DNA of 8,850 nt from CALFVT01 sp964513675 (lineage in GTDB: Bacteria; Pseudomonadota; Alphaproteobacteria; Caulobacterales; Maricaulaceae): contig CAZEOD010000071.1 of the NCBI GenBank assembly GCA_964513675.1, positions 1 to 8,850 of the forward strand. The letters run 5' to 3'. Position numbers and translations under genes: made by a program. A model generated the notes under the pieces. It did no database searches. It saw nothing but the letters and a program-made list of their open reading frames with translations, and was not told the origin of the DNA. Below are positions 1 to 6,505 of the stretch, piece after piece; the stretch's first letter is position 1; each line of letters starts with the position of its first letter.

Positions 1-685
1 CCGTCATATCGCGGTCAATCGGGTAAGGCGTTCCCGCCAGCGCCGCAGCGCCAAGTGGGCTTTCATTCATCCGCATCCTCGCATCTTTCATCCGCGCGCG
101 GTCACGGGCAAACATTTCAAGATAGGCGAGCATATGATGGCCAAAGGTCACGGGCTGCGCCGTTTGCAAATGGGTGAAGCCCGGCATGATTGTATCCGCA
201 TTTATCTCGGCCTGCGCCAATAAGGCTTGCATAAGCGCCGTCAGTTGACGCTCGAAATGGTCAAGATAATCCCGCACCCAAAGGCGAAAATCTGTCGCCA
301 CTTGGTCATTGCGAGAGCGCCCTGTATGGAGCCGCCCCGCCGCATCGCCAATCATTTCGCGTAAGCGGCCCTCGATATTCAGGTGAATATCTTCAAGCTC
401 ATCACGGAAGTTAAACCGCCCGCCCTCAATCTCGGCGGCAATCTCTTTCAGCCCCTTATGAATCGCGTCGCGGTCATCAGAGGTAATAATTCCCTTCGCT
501 GCCAACATGTCTGAATGAGCGAGCGAGCCGCGAATATCTTGCGCCGCAAGCCGTTGGTCAAACCCGATTGAGACATTAATCGCCTGCATCAACGCGCCCG
601 GCTCTGCGCTAAATCGTCCTCCCCACATGGATTGGCCCGAGTTGGACTGGCCTTTATTATTTTTTCCATTAGAAGATGAAGTCAT
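1..685 (-). CDS. argH: Argininosuccinate lyase, N-terminal 228 codons (3' end outside window)
   Basis: ArgH cleaves argininosuccinate to arginine and fumarate, the last step of arginine biosynthesis, in the cytosol. The reverse-strand translation carries the family signature from the start: MWGGRF at residues 20-25, HTGRSRNDQ at 120-128 (substrate-binding loop) and GFTHLQ at 169-174, whose His is a conserved active-site residue. The C-terminal SSxMPxKxNP loop lies beyond the window. I place the start at the ATG reading 685-683 because AGGTG lies 5 nt upstream; the alternative ATG at 628-626 (directly MWGGRF) has no ribosome site. This start gives a 19-residue Ser/Asn/Gly/Gln-rich tail before the conserved core. 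The start codon overlaps that of the divergent thioredoxin gene, so there is no intergenic space and each promoter must lie inside the other gene. Identity is secure; the exact start is less so. Confidence 0.96.
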   Translation of the reverse strand, partial: MTSSSNGKNNKGQSNSGQSMWGGRFSAEPGALMQAINVSIGFDQRLAAQDIRGSLAHSDMLAAKGIITSDDRDAIHKGLKEIAAEIEGGRFNFRDELEDIHLNIEGRLREMIGDAAGRLHTGRSRNDQVATDFRLWVRDYLDHFERQLTALMQALLAQAEINADTIMPGFTHLQTAQPVTFGHHMLAYLEMFARDRARMKDARMRMNESPLGAAALAGTPYPIDRDMT

Positions 686-1271
686 GATGACACCTAAGTT
701 TTTGAGTTTGGGCAATGCTATTCGCCTCATGTTTCTGATCGGGCTTGTAGCCTGTTTTCTGGTGATTGTGCAATCCTGCCAAAAGCCTAAAGCCGGATTG
801 GATCTTTACGCGCAAAATACGCTTAAACGGTTAACGGAGCTTGAAACGCCGCCCGCGCAGCCGCGCATGAGTTTTGAAACATTTGATGGGCAGACGATGA
901 CGCTGGCTGATTATAAAGGCCAAGTGGTTTTGCTCAATGTCTGGGCGACATGGTGCGCGCCTTGCCTCAAGGAAATGCCGAGCCTCTCGCGGCTGCAAAC
1001 GCTACGCGGCGGGCCAGAGTTTCAGGTCGTCGCGATTAGCCTTGACCGCACCGCCGAAGAGACGGCGCTGTGGCTAGAGGATAAGGCTATCACCAATATC
1101 ACCCCGTGGCATGATAAGAATTTTAAGCTTAATGTTGCCGTGAAAGCCCCCGGCCTCCCCGTTACTATTATCTATGACCGGACAGGCCGCGAGATTGCCC
1201 GCCTCCCCGGCGATGCCGAATGGGATAGTGCTGAGGCCTTGGCGCTGATAGATTATGTGGCTACGAAATGA
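684..1271 (+). CDS. tlpA: TlpA/ResA-like thioredoxin-fold protein, membrane-anchored
   Basis: A 195-residue TlpA/ResA/DsbE-type thiol-disulfide oxidoreductase. An N-terminal hydrophobic segment (about residues 13-31) anchors the protein so that the thioredoxin domain faces the periplasm. The redox site is WCAPC (Cys91 and Cys94) following LLNVWAT, and the cis-proline loop is GLPVT with Pro159. Relatives reduce apocytochrome c or cytochrome oxidase copper sites; the actual partner here is inferred only. LVAC (Cys24) and VQSC (Cys32) loosely resemble lipoboxes, so a lipoprotein form is possible. The start is the tandem ATG at 684/687 after a weak GAAG-rich ribosome site; an in-frame ATG at 627 has none and would run deep into argH. 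It lies divergent from argH, an arrangement I recall from rhizobia. Its stop overlaps the next start (ATGA). Confidence 0.9.
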   Translation: MMTPKFLSLGNAIRLMFLIGLVACFLVIVQSCQKPKAGLDLYAQNTLKRLTELETPPAQPRMSFETFDGQTMTLADYKGQVVLLNVWATWCAPCLKEMPSLSRLQTLRGGPEFQVVAISLDRTAEETALWLEDKAITNITPWHDKNFKLNVAVKAPGLPVTIIYDRTGREIARLPGDAEWDSAEALALIDYVATK

Positions 1272-1705
1272 TGCTAAAATATGGCCTTATCAGTCTGTGC
1301 TTTATAATGACATTCATTAGCCCTGCCAAAAGCGCGGCCTCTGATACGGCCTCTTATGATTGGATATATCGCCCCGTTTACGTCTTTGCCCCCGCTGAGA
1401 AGACGGCAGATCTTACGCAGCAAATTGAGCGCTTTATGAAACAGGCCGCCGAAATGACAGAGCGCAACATCGTTCTGGTTGCCGTGAGCGATACCGCCGA
1501 TGTGCGCCATGGCCCTGCCGCGAGTTTACAGCCTGAAAGCTTACGCAAAACTTATAATATTGCGCCCGATAGCTTCACTGTTATTTTAGTCGGTAAAGAC
1601 ACAGGCGTAAAACGGCGGCATGACGGACTGATTGATCCCGCCATTATTTTTGCGCAAATCGACGGCATGCCTATGCGCCGCCGTGAAATGCGGCAAGGTC
1701 AATAA
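1268..1705 (+). CDS. Secreted DUF4174-family protein
   Basis: A 145-residue protein with an N-terminal signal peptide: Lys4, a hydrophobic core at about 6-19 and a likely cleavage near residues 22-24 (AKSAA). The mature part matches the DUF4174 pattern as I know it: YRPVYVFAP near 34-42, a helix, ERNIVLVAV at 65-73, SFTVILVGKDTGVKRR at 102-117 and IDGMPMRRREM at 131-141. The alternating strands and helices suggest a thioredoxin-like fold, but there is no CxxC, so redox activity is not expected. The molecular function of the family is unknown to me. The ATGA overlap with the thioredoxin gene implies translational coupling; an alternative ATG lies at 1271. Sitting directly after a periplasmic thioredoxin suggests a joint envelope role, which is an inference from position. 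Confidence 0.82.
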   Translation: MMLKYGLISLCFIMTFISPAKSAASDTASYDWIYRPVYVFAPAEKTADLTQQIERFMKQAAEMTERNIVLVAVSDTADVRHGPAASLQPESLRKTYNIAPDSFTVILVGKDTGVKRRHDGLIDPAIIFAQIDGMPMRRREMRQGQ

Positions 1706-1706
1706 A

Positions 1707-2027
1707 ATGCCCCGCCGTAATAGAAAAGAAGATGAGCTAGATGATTTAGAAACTGAGCGTGAAAAGCAAGTCTTGAAATATTGCCCGCTTTGCGAGCGTC
1801 AGCTTGGCTCTGTGATTGAAAAGCACCATGTCATTCCCAAGGCCAAAGGCGGGAAGGATACCGTTGACCTTCACCCGATATGCCACCGCAAAATCCATAA
1901 AGTCTTTCGCAATTCGGAGCTTGTCCGGCGCGGCACAATCGCCGCGCTGAAAACTGATCCCGACATTGCCGCCTTTATCCAATGGCTCAGCGGCAAGGAT
2001 CCTGATTTTTACCGCAAATCGCGCTAG
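1707..2027 (+). CDS. Small HNH endonuclease domain protein
   Basis: A 106-residue cytosolic protein of the HNH nuclease family. A charged N-terminus (1-20) is followed by a zinc-binding CPLC (Cys26, Cys29), EKHHVIPKAKGG at 38-49 carrying the catalytic first His (His41), then LHPICHRKIH at 55-64 with Cys59, His60 and His64. The position usually filled by Asn in HNH (before L.xxC) appears to be Asp54, a departure seen in some family members. The start is the ATG at 1707 with an AAGGT ribosome site about 9 nt upstream and 1 nt after the preceding stop; an upstream in-frame ATG at 1632 lies inside the DUF4174 gene and is unlikely. No restriction or phage genes are adjacent, so the DNA target and role are unknown. 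It is third in the tlpA operon, and its stop is 2 nt from the convergent yqeY stop. Confidence 0.88.
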   Translation: MPRRNRKEDELDDLETEREKQVLKYCPLCERQLGSVIEKHHVIPKAKGGKDTVDLHPICHRKIHKVFRNSELVRRGTIAALKTDPDIAAFIQWLSGKDPDFYRKSR

Positions 2028-2029
2028 CT

Positions 2030-2491
2030 CTACCCCATTAACCGCGCTTTTACGAGAGAGCCGGCTTTGCCCATATCAACGCGGCCGGGAAAGCTCGTTT
2101 TGATCTTGCCCATAATCTTGCCCATATCTTTCAGACAGGTGGCATCGCAATCGGTCACAAACCCGTCAATCGCCGCTTTAAGGTCGTCTTCAGAGAGGGG
2201 CTGCGGCATAAATTCGCGTAAAATATCCATCTCTGCGCGTTCCCGCTCGGCCAAATCAGGACGGCCATTATCATCATAGGTGACGGCACTTTCTTGGCGC
2301 TGTTTGACCATTTTGGACAGAATAGCCAGAATCTCGTCATCGTGAATCCCCTCACACCGGTCTTCGGCTCGCGCCGCTATATCGCGGTCTTTAATCGCCG
2401 CCTGAATAAGACGTAATGCGGAGACACGAAGTTTATCTTTCGCCCGCATCGCATCTTTTGTTTTCTCTGATATCTCTTGCCTGATGCTCAT
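2030..2491 (-). CDS. yqeY: GatB/YqeY domain-containing protein
   Basis: A 153-residue protein of the YqeY family, which resembles the C-terminal tRNA-binding tail of GatB. Typical features are an N-terminal helical start (SIRQEISEKTKDAMRAKDK), RLIQAAIKDRDI near 27-38, a helix around KMVKQRQESA, the EREILxxFMPQPLSE-like segment (here MDILREFMPQPLSEDDL), and the C-terminal GKIMGKIK and FPGRVDMGKAGSLVK helices. Its biochemical role is poorly defined; an effect on tRNA amidation or stability is inferred from homology only. I use the ATG at 2491, with GGGAG about 10 nt upstream, because it begins the conserved MSIRQ; the frame stays open to 2656 but the extra 55 residues are unlike the family. It lies divergent from carA. 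Only 2 nt separate its stop from the HNH stop, leaving no room for a separate terminator. Confidence 0.93.
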   Translation of the reverse strand: MSIRQEISEKTKDAMRAKDKLRVSALRLIQAAIKDRDIAARAEDRCEGIHDDEILAILSKMVKQRQESAVTYDDNGRPDLAERERAEMDILREFMPQPLSEDDLKAAIDGFVTDCDATCLKDMGKIMGKIKTSFPGRVDMGKAGSLVKARLMG

Positions 2492-2531
2492 CGCGTACAA
2501 GCTCCCTTTTCGTAATTGGGCCCCGACCCGA

Positions 2532-2551
2532 CTTTTATAGACGTATAAAAG
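2532..2551. repeat. Perfect 8-bp inverted repeat in yqeY-carA intergenic region
   Basis: CTTTTATA (2532-2539) and TATAAAAG (2544-2551) are exact reverse complements around a 4-nt GACG centre. It lies 40 bp upstream of the yqeY start. It could be an operator for a dimeric regulator, or a weak AU-rich hairpin in the yqeY leader. No U-tract follows that would make it a good terminator. Confidence 0.6.
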
Positions 2552-2591
2552 ACATGATCTACACCCGTCTTTCATATTCGTTATAATCTTA

Positions 2592-2620
2592 CTTATAGGC
2601 CGCGTAAGGCTCTCTTGCAA
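2592..2620 (-). promoter_or_regulatory. Candidate sigma70-type promoter for yqeY
   Basis: On the minus strand there is TTGCAA (2620-2615), a 17-bp spacer and TATAAG (2597-2592). The spacing is ideal, and transcription would begin near 2585, giving a leader of about 95 nt that contains the inverted repeat at 2532-2551. This is a consensus match only. Confidence 0.45.
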
Positions 2621-2767
2621 AGACATAAGACAATATGAATTCTGTGGGCAAATCACATTTTTTGCTTGTCATCGCTGCAATTTTTCCTAAAAGCAGGCCG
2701 TTTTATCGACTCCTCTGCCAGAATCTGCAAATGATCTCGATATGTCATAAAAAAACAGGAGCCTGCC

Positions 2768-3907
2768 ATGCCCCATAATCCAACCGCCGCTTTAGTGTTA
2801 GCCGATGGGCAGGTATTTTACGGCGAAGGCTGCGGCGCAGAAGGGTCTGCTGTTGGCGAAGTCTGTTTTAATACAGCCATTACAGGCTATCAGGAAATCA
2901 TGACGGACCCGTCATATGCAGAGCAAATCATCTGTTTCACCTTCCCGCATATTGGGAATGTAGGCACGAATATTGATGATGAGGAAGCGGCCATTGCGCG
3001 CGCCCAGAATGCTGCGGTTGGCGCGATCTTCAAAGCGCCGATTACCGCGCCGTCTAATTGGCGCTCCGAGAGCCATCTGGATGACTGGATGCTGGCCCGC
3101 AATATTATCGGCCTTACGGGCCTTGATACGCGCGCGCTAACGGCCTATATCCGTGATAATGGCATGCCAAACGGCGTCATCGCCCATGATAAAGACGGGC
3201 AGTTTGATCTTCCTGCGCTGTTTGAAAAAGCTGCAAATTGGGCGGGGCTTGTTGGCTTAGATCTTGCTAAAGACGTTCACACAGAGGCCCCTTATGAGTG
3301 GAATGAGAGCCGCTGGATTTGGCCTGACGGCTTTAGCCAAGAAGACGGCTTGAAGCGTGTTGTGCTAATTGATTACGGCGTAAAGCGTAATATCATGCGG
3401 TTACTCGCCTCTTTGAAAATTGGCGTCACCGTCGTTCCGGCAACAATGAAAGCCGCCGATATTTTAAAGCTAGACCCCGACGGCATTGTTTTATCCAACG
3501 GCCCTGGCGATCCGGCGGCAACGGGCGAATATGCCATTCCCGTTATTCGTAATCTTGTCGATAGCGGCTTACCGATGTTTGGCATTTGCCTCGGTCATCA
3601 GCTCTTGGCGCTGGCCCTCGGCGGGAAGACGGTAAAAATGGAGCAAGGCCATCACGGCGCAAACCATCCCGTGATGGATCACACGACGCAAAAAGTTGAA
3701 ATTGTTTCAATGAATCACGGCTTTGCTGTCGATGCTGAGAGCTTACCCGAAACGGTTGAAGCGACACATGTGTCATTATTTGACGGATCAAATTGCGGTA
3801 TCGCGCTGAAAGGCAAACCCGTATTTTCTGTCCAGCACCATCCCGAAGCGAGCCCGGGCCCGCAAGATAGTTTTTATATCTTCGAGCGCTTTGCTCGCGC
3901 CTTATAG
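2768..3907 (+). CDS. carA: Carbamoyl-phosphate synthase small (glutaminase) subunit
   Basis: CarA hydrolyses glutamine and channels ammonia to CarB for carbamoyl phosphate synthesis, which feeds arginine and pyrimidine pathways. The 379-residue length is normal. The N-terminal small-subunit domain (YGEGCGAEGSAVGEVCFNT, ITGYQEIMTDPSYAEQI) is followed by a class I glutamine amidotransferase domain. The latter has SNGPGDPA, the nucleophile in GICLGHQ (Cys274, equivalent to E. coli Cys269), and HHPEASPGP with His358 and Glu360 completing the triad at the same offset of five from E. coli. AGGAG lies 7 nt before the ATG. The subunit partner gene carB starts 4.2 kb downstream on the same strand rather than immediately after. 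Its stop is 8 nt from the convergent SDR gene. Confidence 0.98.
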   Translation: MPHNPTAALVLADGQVFYGEGCGAEGSAVGEVCFNTAITGYQEIMTDPSYAEQIICFTFPHIGNVGTNIDDEEAAIARAQNAAVGAIFKAPITAPSNWRSESHLDDWMLARNIIGLTGLDTRALTAYIRDNGMPNGVIAHDKDGQFDLPALFEKAANWAGLVGLDLAKDVHTEAPYEWNESRWIWPDGFSQEDGLKRVVLIDYGVKRNIMRLLASLKIGVTVVPATMKAADILKLDPDGIVLSNGPGDPAATGEYAIPVIRNLVDSGLPMFGICLGHQLLALALGGKTVKMEQGHHGANHPVMDHTTQKVEIVSMNHGFAVDAESLPETVEATHVSLFDGSNCGIALKGKPVFSVQHHPEASPGPQDSFYIFERFARAL

Positions 3908-3915
3908 CGGCGAGA

Positions 3916-4926
3916 TCAACGGCCTAAAATACTTGCAGCGGAAGCTAAGATCGCCTCTTTTGCGGGGCGCATAATCACTTTTGTCATGGCTTGCGTCTTG
4001 CTATTATCAGGACTAAATTCAACCCCGAGATTAGGCAGAGCCGCTTTGAGCCTATCATCAAACATGGCCATGACGCGAACCCATAAATTAGGCATGTCTT
4101 TAACCGGTAAATTTTCAATATCGGGATAGGCTTTTGCCAAAATTTGAGCGATGTTTTTAAGCGGCATAGCTTCGTTTGTTGCCAAAAGGCGCTGTCCAGC
4201 GGCGCGCGGCTCAGTCATCGCGCGAACATGTAAAGACGCGCAATCACGCACATCTGTAATTGGAATAGAGCGTTTAGGGGCCCGCGCAATTCTTCCGGAC
4301 AGCATGGCTTTAATCAACCCCAATGACGTGCCTCTATTATTGTAAAGATCTGGCCCTAAAACCAATGCGGGGCAAATTGTTGTTAATTTACTTTCGATAT
4401 TTTGCGCTTTCACATAAGCCCAAGCCGAAAGCTCTGCGCGCGTTTTTGAGACGGGATAGGCCGTCAGAGCCTTCCACTCCGGATCAGACCAGCTCTCTTC
4501 CGTGATTGTTACGCGCTGTCCCGCTTTATAGGGACGGCTACACATGGATAAAAATGAGGAGGTCACAATAATACGCTCCGCGCCCGCAGAAAACCCATGT
4601 TCTAACACACGCTGCGTTCCGGCCCTCGCTTCAGGCACCAGCGCTTCACGGTCGCTGGGCTGCTCGGACGGGAAAGGCGAGGCAATATGCTGGATATAGC
4701 GGCAATCTTTCACCGCTTCGTCCCAGCCTGCATCCTCGCCCAGATCGGCCTTGACGAGTTCAATATTTGAAATGTTATGGCCTGCCGCCGCCAGCGCATC
4801 AATTACGCGCTGTCCTTTTTCAAGATTACGCACCGTGCCGCGCACGACATAACCGTGATCCAAAAGTTTCGCCGCCACATGAGAGGCAATAAAACCCGAA
4901 ATTCCGGTCACAAGAACTCTATCCAT
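3916..4926 (-). CDS. Extended SDR, NAD(P)-dependent aldehyde reductase / dihydroflavonol reductase-like
   Basis: A 336-residue soluble oxidoreductase of the extended short-chain dehydrogenase family. VTGISGFIASHV at residues 6-17 is the TGxxGFxA nucleotide-binding loop. VRGTVRN at 28-34 has the Arg pattern typical of NADP(H)-preferring dihydroflavonol-4-reductase and carbonyl or aldehyde reductase relatives. VTSS at 121-124 supplies the catalytic Ser, and YPVSK at 157-161 the catalytic Tyr157 and Lys161. PFPSE near 84-88 is also family-like. The substrate cannot be told; an aldehyde or ketone is likely. A GAGG ribosome site lies 7 nt before the ATG. The gene starts only 12 nt after the Doc toxin stop, so it is probably the third gene of the toxin-antitoxin transcript. 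No functional link to the toxin is evident. Confidence 0.9.
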   Translation of the reverse strand: MDRVLVTGISGFIASHVAAKLLDHGYVVRGTVRNLEKGQRVIDALAAAGHNISNIELVKADLGEDAGWDEAVKDCRYIQHIASPFPSEQPSDREALVPEARAGTQRVLEHGFSAGAERIIVTSSFLSMCSRPYKAGQRVTITEESWSDPEWKALTAYPVSKTRAELSAWAYVKAQNIESKLTTICPALVLGPDLYNNRGTSLGLIKAMLSGRIARAPKRSIPITDVRDCASLHVRAMTEPRAAGQRLLATNEAMPLKNIAQILAKAYPDIENLPVKDMPNLWVRVMAMFDDRLKAALPNLGVEFSPDNSKTQAMTKVIMRPAKEAILASAASILGR

Positions 4927-4938
4927 TATATCGCCTCA

Positions 4939-5316
4939 TTATATCAGCTTTGTATTTGCGCGTAGCCACGCATCCAGATTTTTAAAAGTAAAACTCTGGC
5001 TTTCCAGTAATCCCAGCATAAAGCGCCAAACATCATCATCGGGACATATAATCAATATCCCATTTAATTGCAGGAATACATCTGTAACAATTAAAGATGT
5101 TCTTTTGTTACCATCAATAAAGGGATGGTTGGTGCCCAAACTTTCCCATAAGGCGGCCGCCTGCTCTATTATATCGTCATAATAACCCGATTGCGGACGA
5201 AACATAGCAGACGCTAATTGCCCTTGATCGCGAAGCCCTTCGGCACCGCCATATAAATTTATTTGATCGTCATGAAAGGCAATAGCATCTTCAACAGATA
5301 AATAGCGGATTATCAT
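4939..5316 (-). CDS. doc: Death-on-curing (Doc/Fic-family) toxin
   Basis: A 125-residue single-domain Fic-fold protein. The signature HPFIDGNKR occupies residues 64-72 and fits HxFx(D/E)(A/G)NKR of the Doc branch, with Lys71 where AMP-transferring Fic proteins have Gly. P1 Doc with this motif phosphorylates and inactivates elongation factor Tu; the same activity here is inferred. The family's YGGAEGLRDQGQLASAM block is at 22-38, and the C-terminal helices end with FTFKNLDAWLRAN. Length is typical of Doc proteins. The ATG overlaps the antitoxin stop (ATGA), giving the usual antitoxin-first coupled order. The SDR gene follows after 12 nt. The catalytic motif is intact, so the toxin is probably active unless neutralised. 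Confidence 0.9.
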   Translation of the reverse strand: MIIRYLSVEDAIAFHDDQINLYGGAEGLRDQGQLASAMFRPQSGYYDDIIEQAAALWESLGTNHPFIDGNKRTSLIVTDVFLQLNGILIICPDDDVWRFMLGLLESQSFTFKNLDAWLRANTKLI

Positions 5317-5540
5317 TTCGCTAATTTTTCAAGCGTCTTAGGAAACCGCCGAAGCGTATTTTCATAGGCCGCGCGAACATCAGACTCCATGCGATATGTC
5401 GCGCGGTCATTCAAATAAAGCTCAACAGCTTCTTCAAGAATGACTTGTAATTGACGGCCTTCTGTTTTGGCAATCTTGCGCAGCGCTGCAAGCTTTTCAG
5501 CATCCATTTGCGTCGCAAATTTTTGACGGTCTATCGACAT
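5313..5540 (-). CDS. Ribbon-helix-helix antitoxin partner of Doc
   Basis: A 75-residue protein directly upstream of and overlapping the Doc gene by 4 nt. The N-terminal part looks like a ribbon-helix-helix DNA-binding domain: a short strand QKFATQM (about 6-12), a first helix from DAEKLAALRKIAK and a second from QLQVILEEAVELYL. The basic, helical C-terminus (about 47-75) would be the toxin-binding tail. Classical Doc antitoxins are Phd proteins with another fold; RHH partners for Doc-like toxins are also known, so pairing is credible but not proven by sequence alone. The start is the ATG at 5540 because AAGGAG sits 7 nt before it; an earlier in-frame start at 5561 precedes that site. It probably represses its own promoter, where 8-bp repeats occur. 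Confidence 0.83.
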   Translation of the reverse strand: MSIDRQKFATQMDAEKLAALRKIAKTEGRQLQVILEEAVELYLNDRATYRMESDVRAAYENTLRRFPKTLEKLAK

Positions 5541-5557
5541 AAAAAGGCTCCTTAGCA

Positions 5558-5588
5558 CCAAGATACATCAAGCCTTCAAGCTGTCAAG
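5558..5588. repeat. Tandem 8-bp repeats, candidate antitoxin operator
   Basis: On the plus strand TCAAG occurs at 5568, 5576 and 5584, an exact 8-bp period, with a related CCAAG at 5558. Read on the minus strand the units are CTTGACAG, CTTGAAGG and CTTGATGT, followed by an ATCTTGG copy. RHH repressors often bind short repeats spaced less than one helical turn apart, so this is a plausible operator. Assignment rests on position and periodicity only. Confidence 0.5.
5560..5587 (-). promoter_or_regulatory. Candidate promoter of the antitoxin-doc-SDR operon
   Basis: On the minus strand there is a perfect TTGACA (5587-5582), a 16-bp spacer and TATCTT (5565-5560). A transcript starting about 7 nt downstream (near 5553) would begin almost on the AAGGAG ribosome site (5553-5548), so the leader would be only about 13-15 nt. 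The tandem TCAAG repeats cover the -35, the spacer and the edge of the -10, as expected for autorepression. Confidence 0.55.
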
Positions 5589-5605
5589 ATATGTCATGAT
5601 GGCTA

Positions 5606-5624
5606 TAAGCTCGAGAAGAGCTTA
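5606..5624. repeat. 7-bp inverted repeat between M48 protease and antitoxin genes
   Basis: TAAGCTC (5606-5612) pairs perfectly with GAGCTTA (5618-5624) around a 5-nt GAGAA loop, 15 bp after the protease stop. It could slow or end protease transcription, but no U-run follows on the minus strand, so a rho-independent terminator is not supported. Confidence 0.4.
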
Positions 5625-5638
5625 CACAGGCTTAAAGC

Positions 5639-6505
5639 TTACCGAATCTTATTCGGGCAGCTTTGGTTATAAATCTCTATCGCTTCGGGCATCCAGCGCT
5701 GAAAATCATTCACGCGCGTATCCGGCGATGGATGGGTTGATTGAAACTCCGGCGGGGTTTGCCCGCCTTGCGCGCCCATACGCTCCCAGAGGCGCGGCGC
5801 TTCACGCGGATCATAACAAGCACGGGACATTAGAATGAGGCCGATATAATCCGCTTCTGATTCATGTTTACGCGAGAACGGTAGCGCAAAACCATATTGC
5901 GAAATGCCGCCAAAGACGCCCATCACCGCTTTTTGCGCGCCAAAATCCATCCCGCCTGCTCCCATGGCAACACCCGCGCCGACAATCCGCTGAATATTTT
6001 GCTGCGCCATACGTTCAGCCCCATGATGAGCCAGCGCATGAGCGACCTCATGGCCCATCACAACCGCAAGACCGTCAACATTTTTCGCAATCGGCATTAA
6101 TCCCGTATAAACAGCGGTGTAACCGCCGGGCAGGGCGAAAGCGTTTGCTTGCTCTGATTCGATGACATTAAAGGCCCATTCAAACCCCGGATCACTATCA
6201 GAGGCCGCGCGGGCGATCTTTTCGCCAATTTCATTGACGATATCATAATCAGGGCCAGAGCGCACGAGCGCGCGGGCATTATCATTCAGGATTTGCTGAT
6301 AGCTTTGCAAACCAAGCTGCATCTCTGCGGCTGGCTTCATTGTCCGTAATTGTTTGCGCCCCGTATAAGGCACAGTCTTTTGATTAGCGAAATAATAAAC
6401 CGCTGCGCCAATGCCGAACAGCAGCATGATCTGCCAGCGAAATCCACCGCGCCGCCGCACAGCGCGGCCACGCCGCGACATTGTTCTGCGTCTACCATAA
6501 GCCAT
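5639..6505 (-). CDS. M48-family zinc metalloprotease, single N-terminal membrane anchor
   Basis: A 288-residue peptidase of the M48 (Ste24/HtpX/BepA-LoiP) family. A very basic N-terminus (RRR and RRGRAVRRR within residues 5-19) precedes one hydrophobic segment (about 26-40), giving a cytoplasm-in, periplasm-out orientation for the catalytic domain. Zinc site: HEVAH at 152-156 (His152, Glu153, His156) and HESEAD at 214-219 with Glu215 as third ligand and Asp219. STHPSPDTRV at 256-265 is the conserved substrate-side loop. Relatives degrade misfolded envelope proteins; that role is inferred. It lacks the TPR repeats of BepA. I choose the ATG at 6505 over the GTG at 6511 because GGGGAG lies 5 nt before the ATG. 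It is 98 bp upstream of the antitoxin gene on the same strand. Confidence 0.93.
   Translation of the reverse strand: MAYGRRRTMSRRGRAVRRRGGFRWQIMLLFGIGAAVYYFANQKTVPYTGRKQLRTMKPAAEMQLGLQSYQQILNDNARALVRSGPDYDIVNEIGEKIARAASDSDPGFEWAFNVIESEQANAFALPGGYTAVYTGLMPIAKNVDGLAVVMGHEVAHALAHHGAERMAQQNIQRIVGAGVAMGAGGMDFGAQKAVMGVFGGISQYGFALPFSRKHESEADYIGLILMSRACYDPREAPRLWERMGAQGGQTPPEFQSTHPSPDTRVNDFQRWMPEAIEIYNQSCPNKIR

Larger units (their letters stand above)
2492..2767. other. Divergent yqeY-carA intergenic region
   Basis: These 276 bp separate two divergent genes. The region holds the yqeY promoter candidate and an AT-rich inverted repeat. For carA I see only a weak plus-strand candidate, TTGTCA at 2666-2671 and TAAAAG at 2688-2693 with a 16-bp spacer, so I do not call it. 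TATAAT at 2582-2587 is a perfect -10 hexamer on the plus strand but has no recognisable -35 (CTACAC at the right distance). I see no riboswitch or attenuator that I can support in the carA leader. Confidence 0.5.

Noticed and set aside
627..683. Longer TlpA start at 627
   Set aside because: No ribosome site; the extra residues are antisense to the argH N-terminus and precede the natural signal anchor.
2492..2656. N-terminal extension of YqeY to an ATG at 2656
   Set aside because: The conserved protein begins at 2491 with a ribosome site, and the extension covers the predicted promoter and inverted repeat.
2693..2766. Long-range pairing GCAGGC with GCCTGC just before the carA ATG, as a translational switch
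   Set aside because: Only 6 bp, 62 nt apart, with no alternative structure evident; expected by chance.
5606..5624. Rho-independent terminator after the M48 protease
   Set aside because: The 7-bp stem is real, but no U-tract follows on the transcribed strand.
5596..5838. Plus-strand open frame across the 3' end of the M48 protease
   Set aside because: It is the antisense shadow of conserved protease sequence, with no ribosome site or domain.
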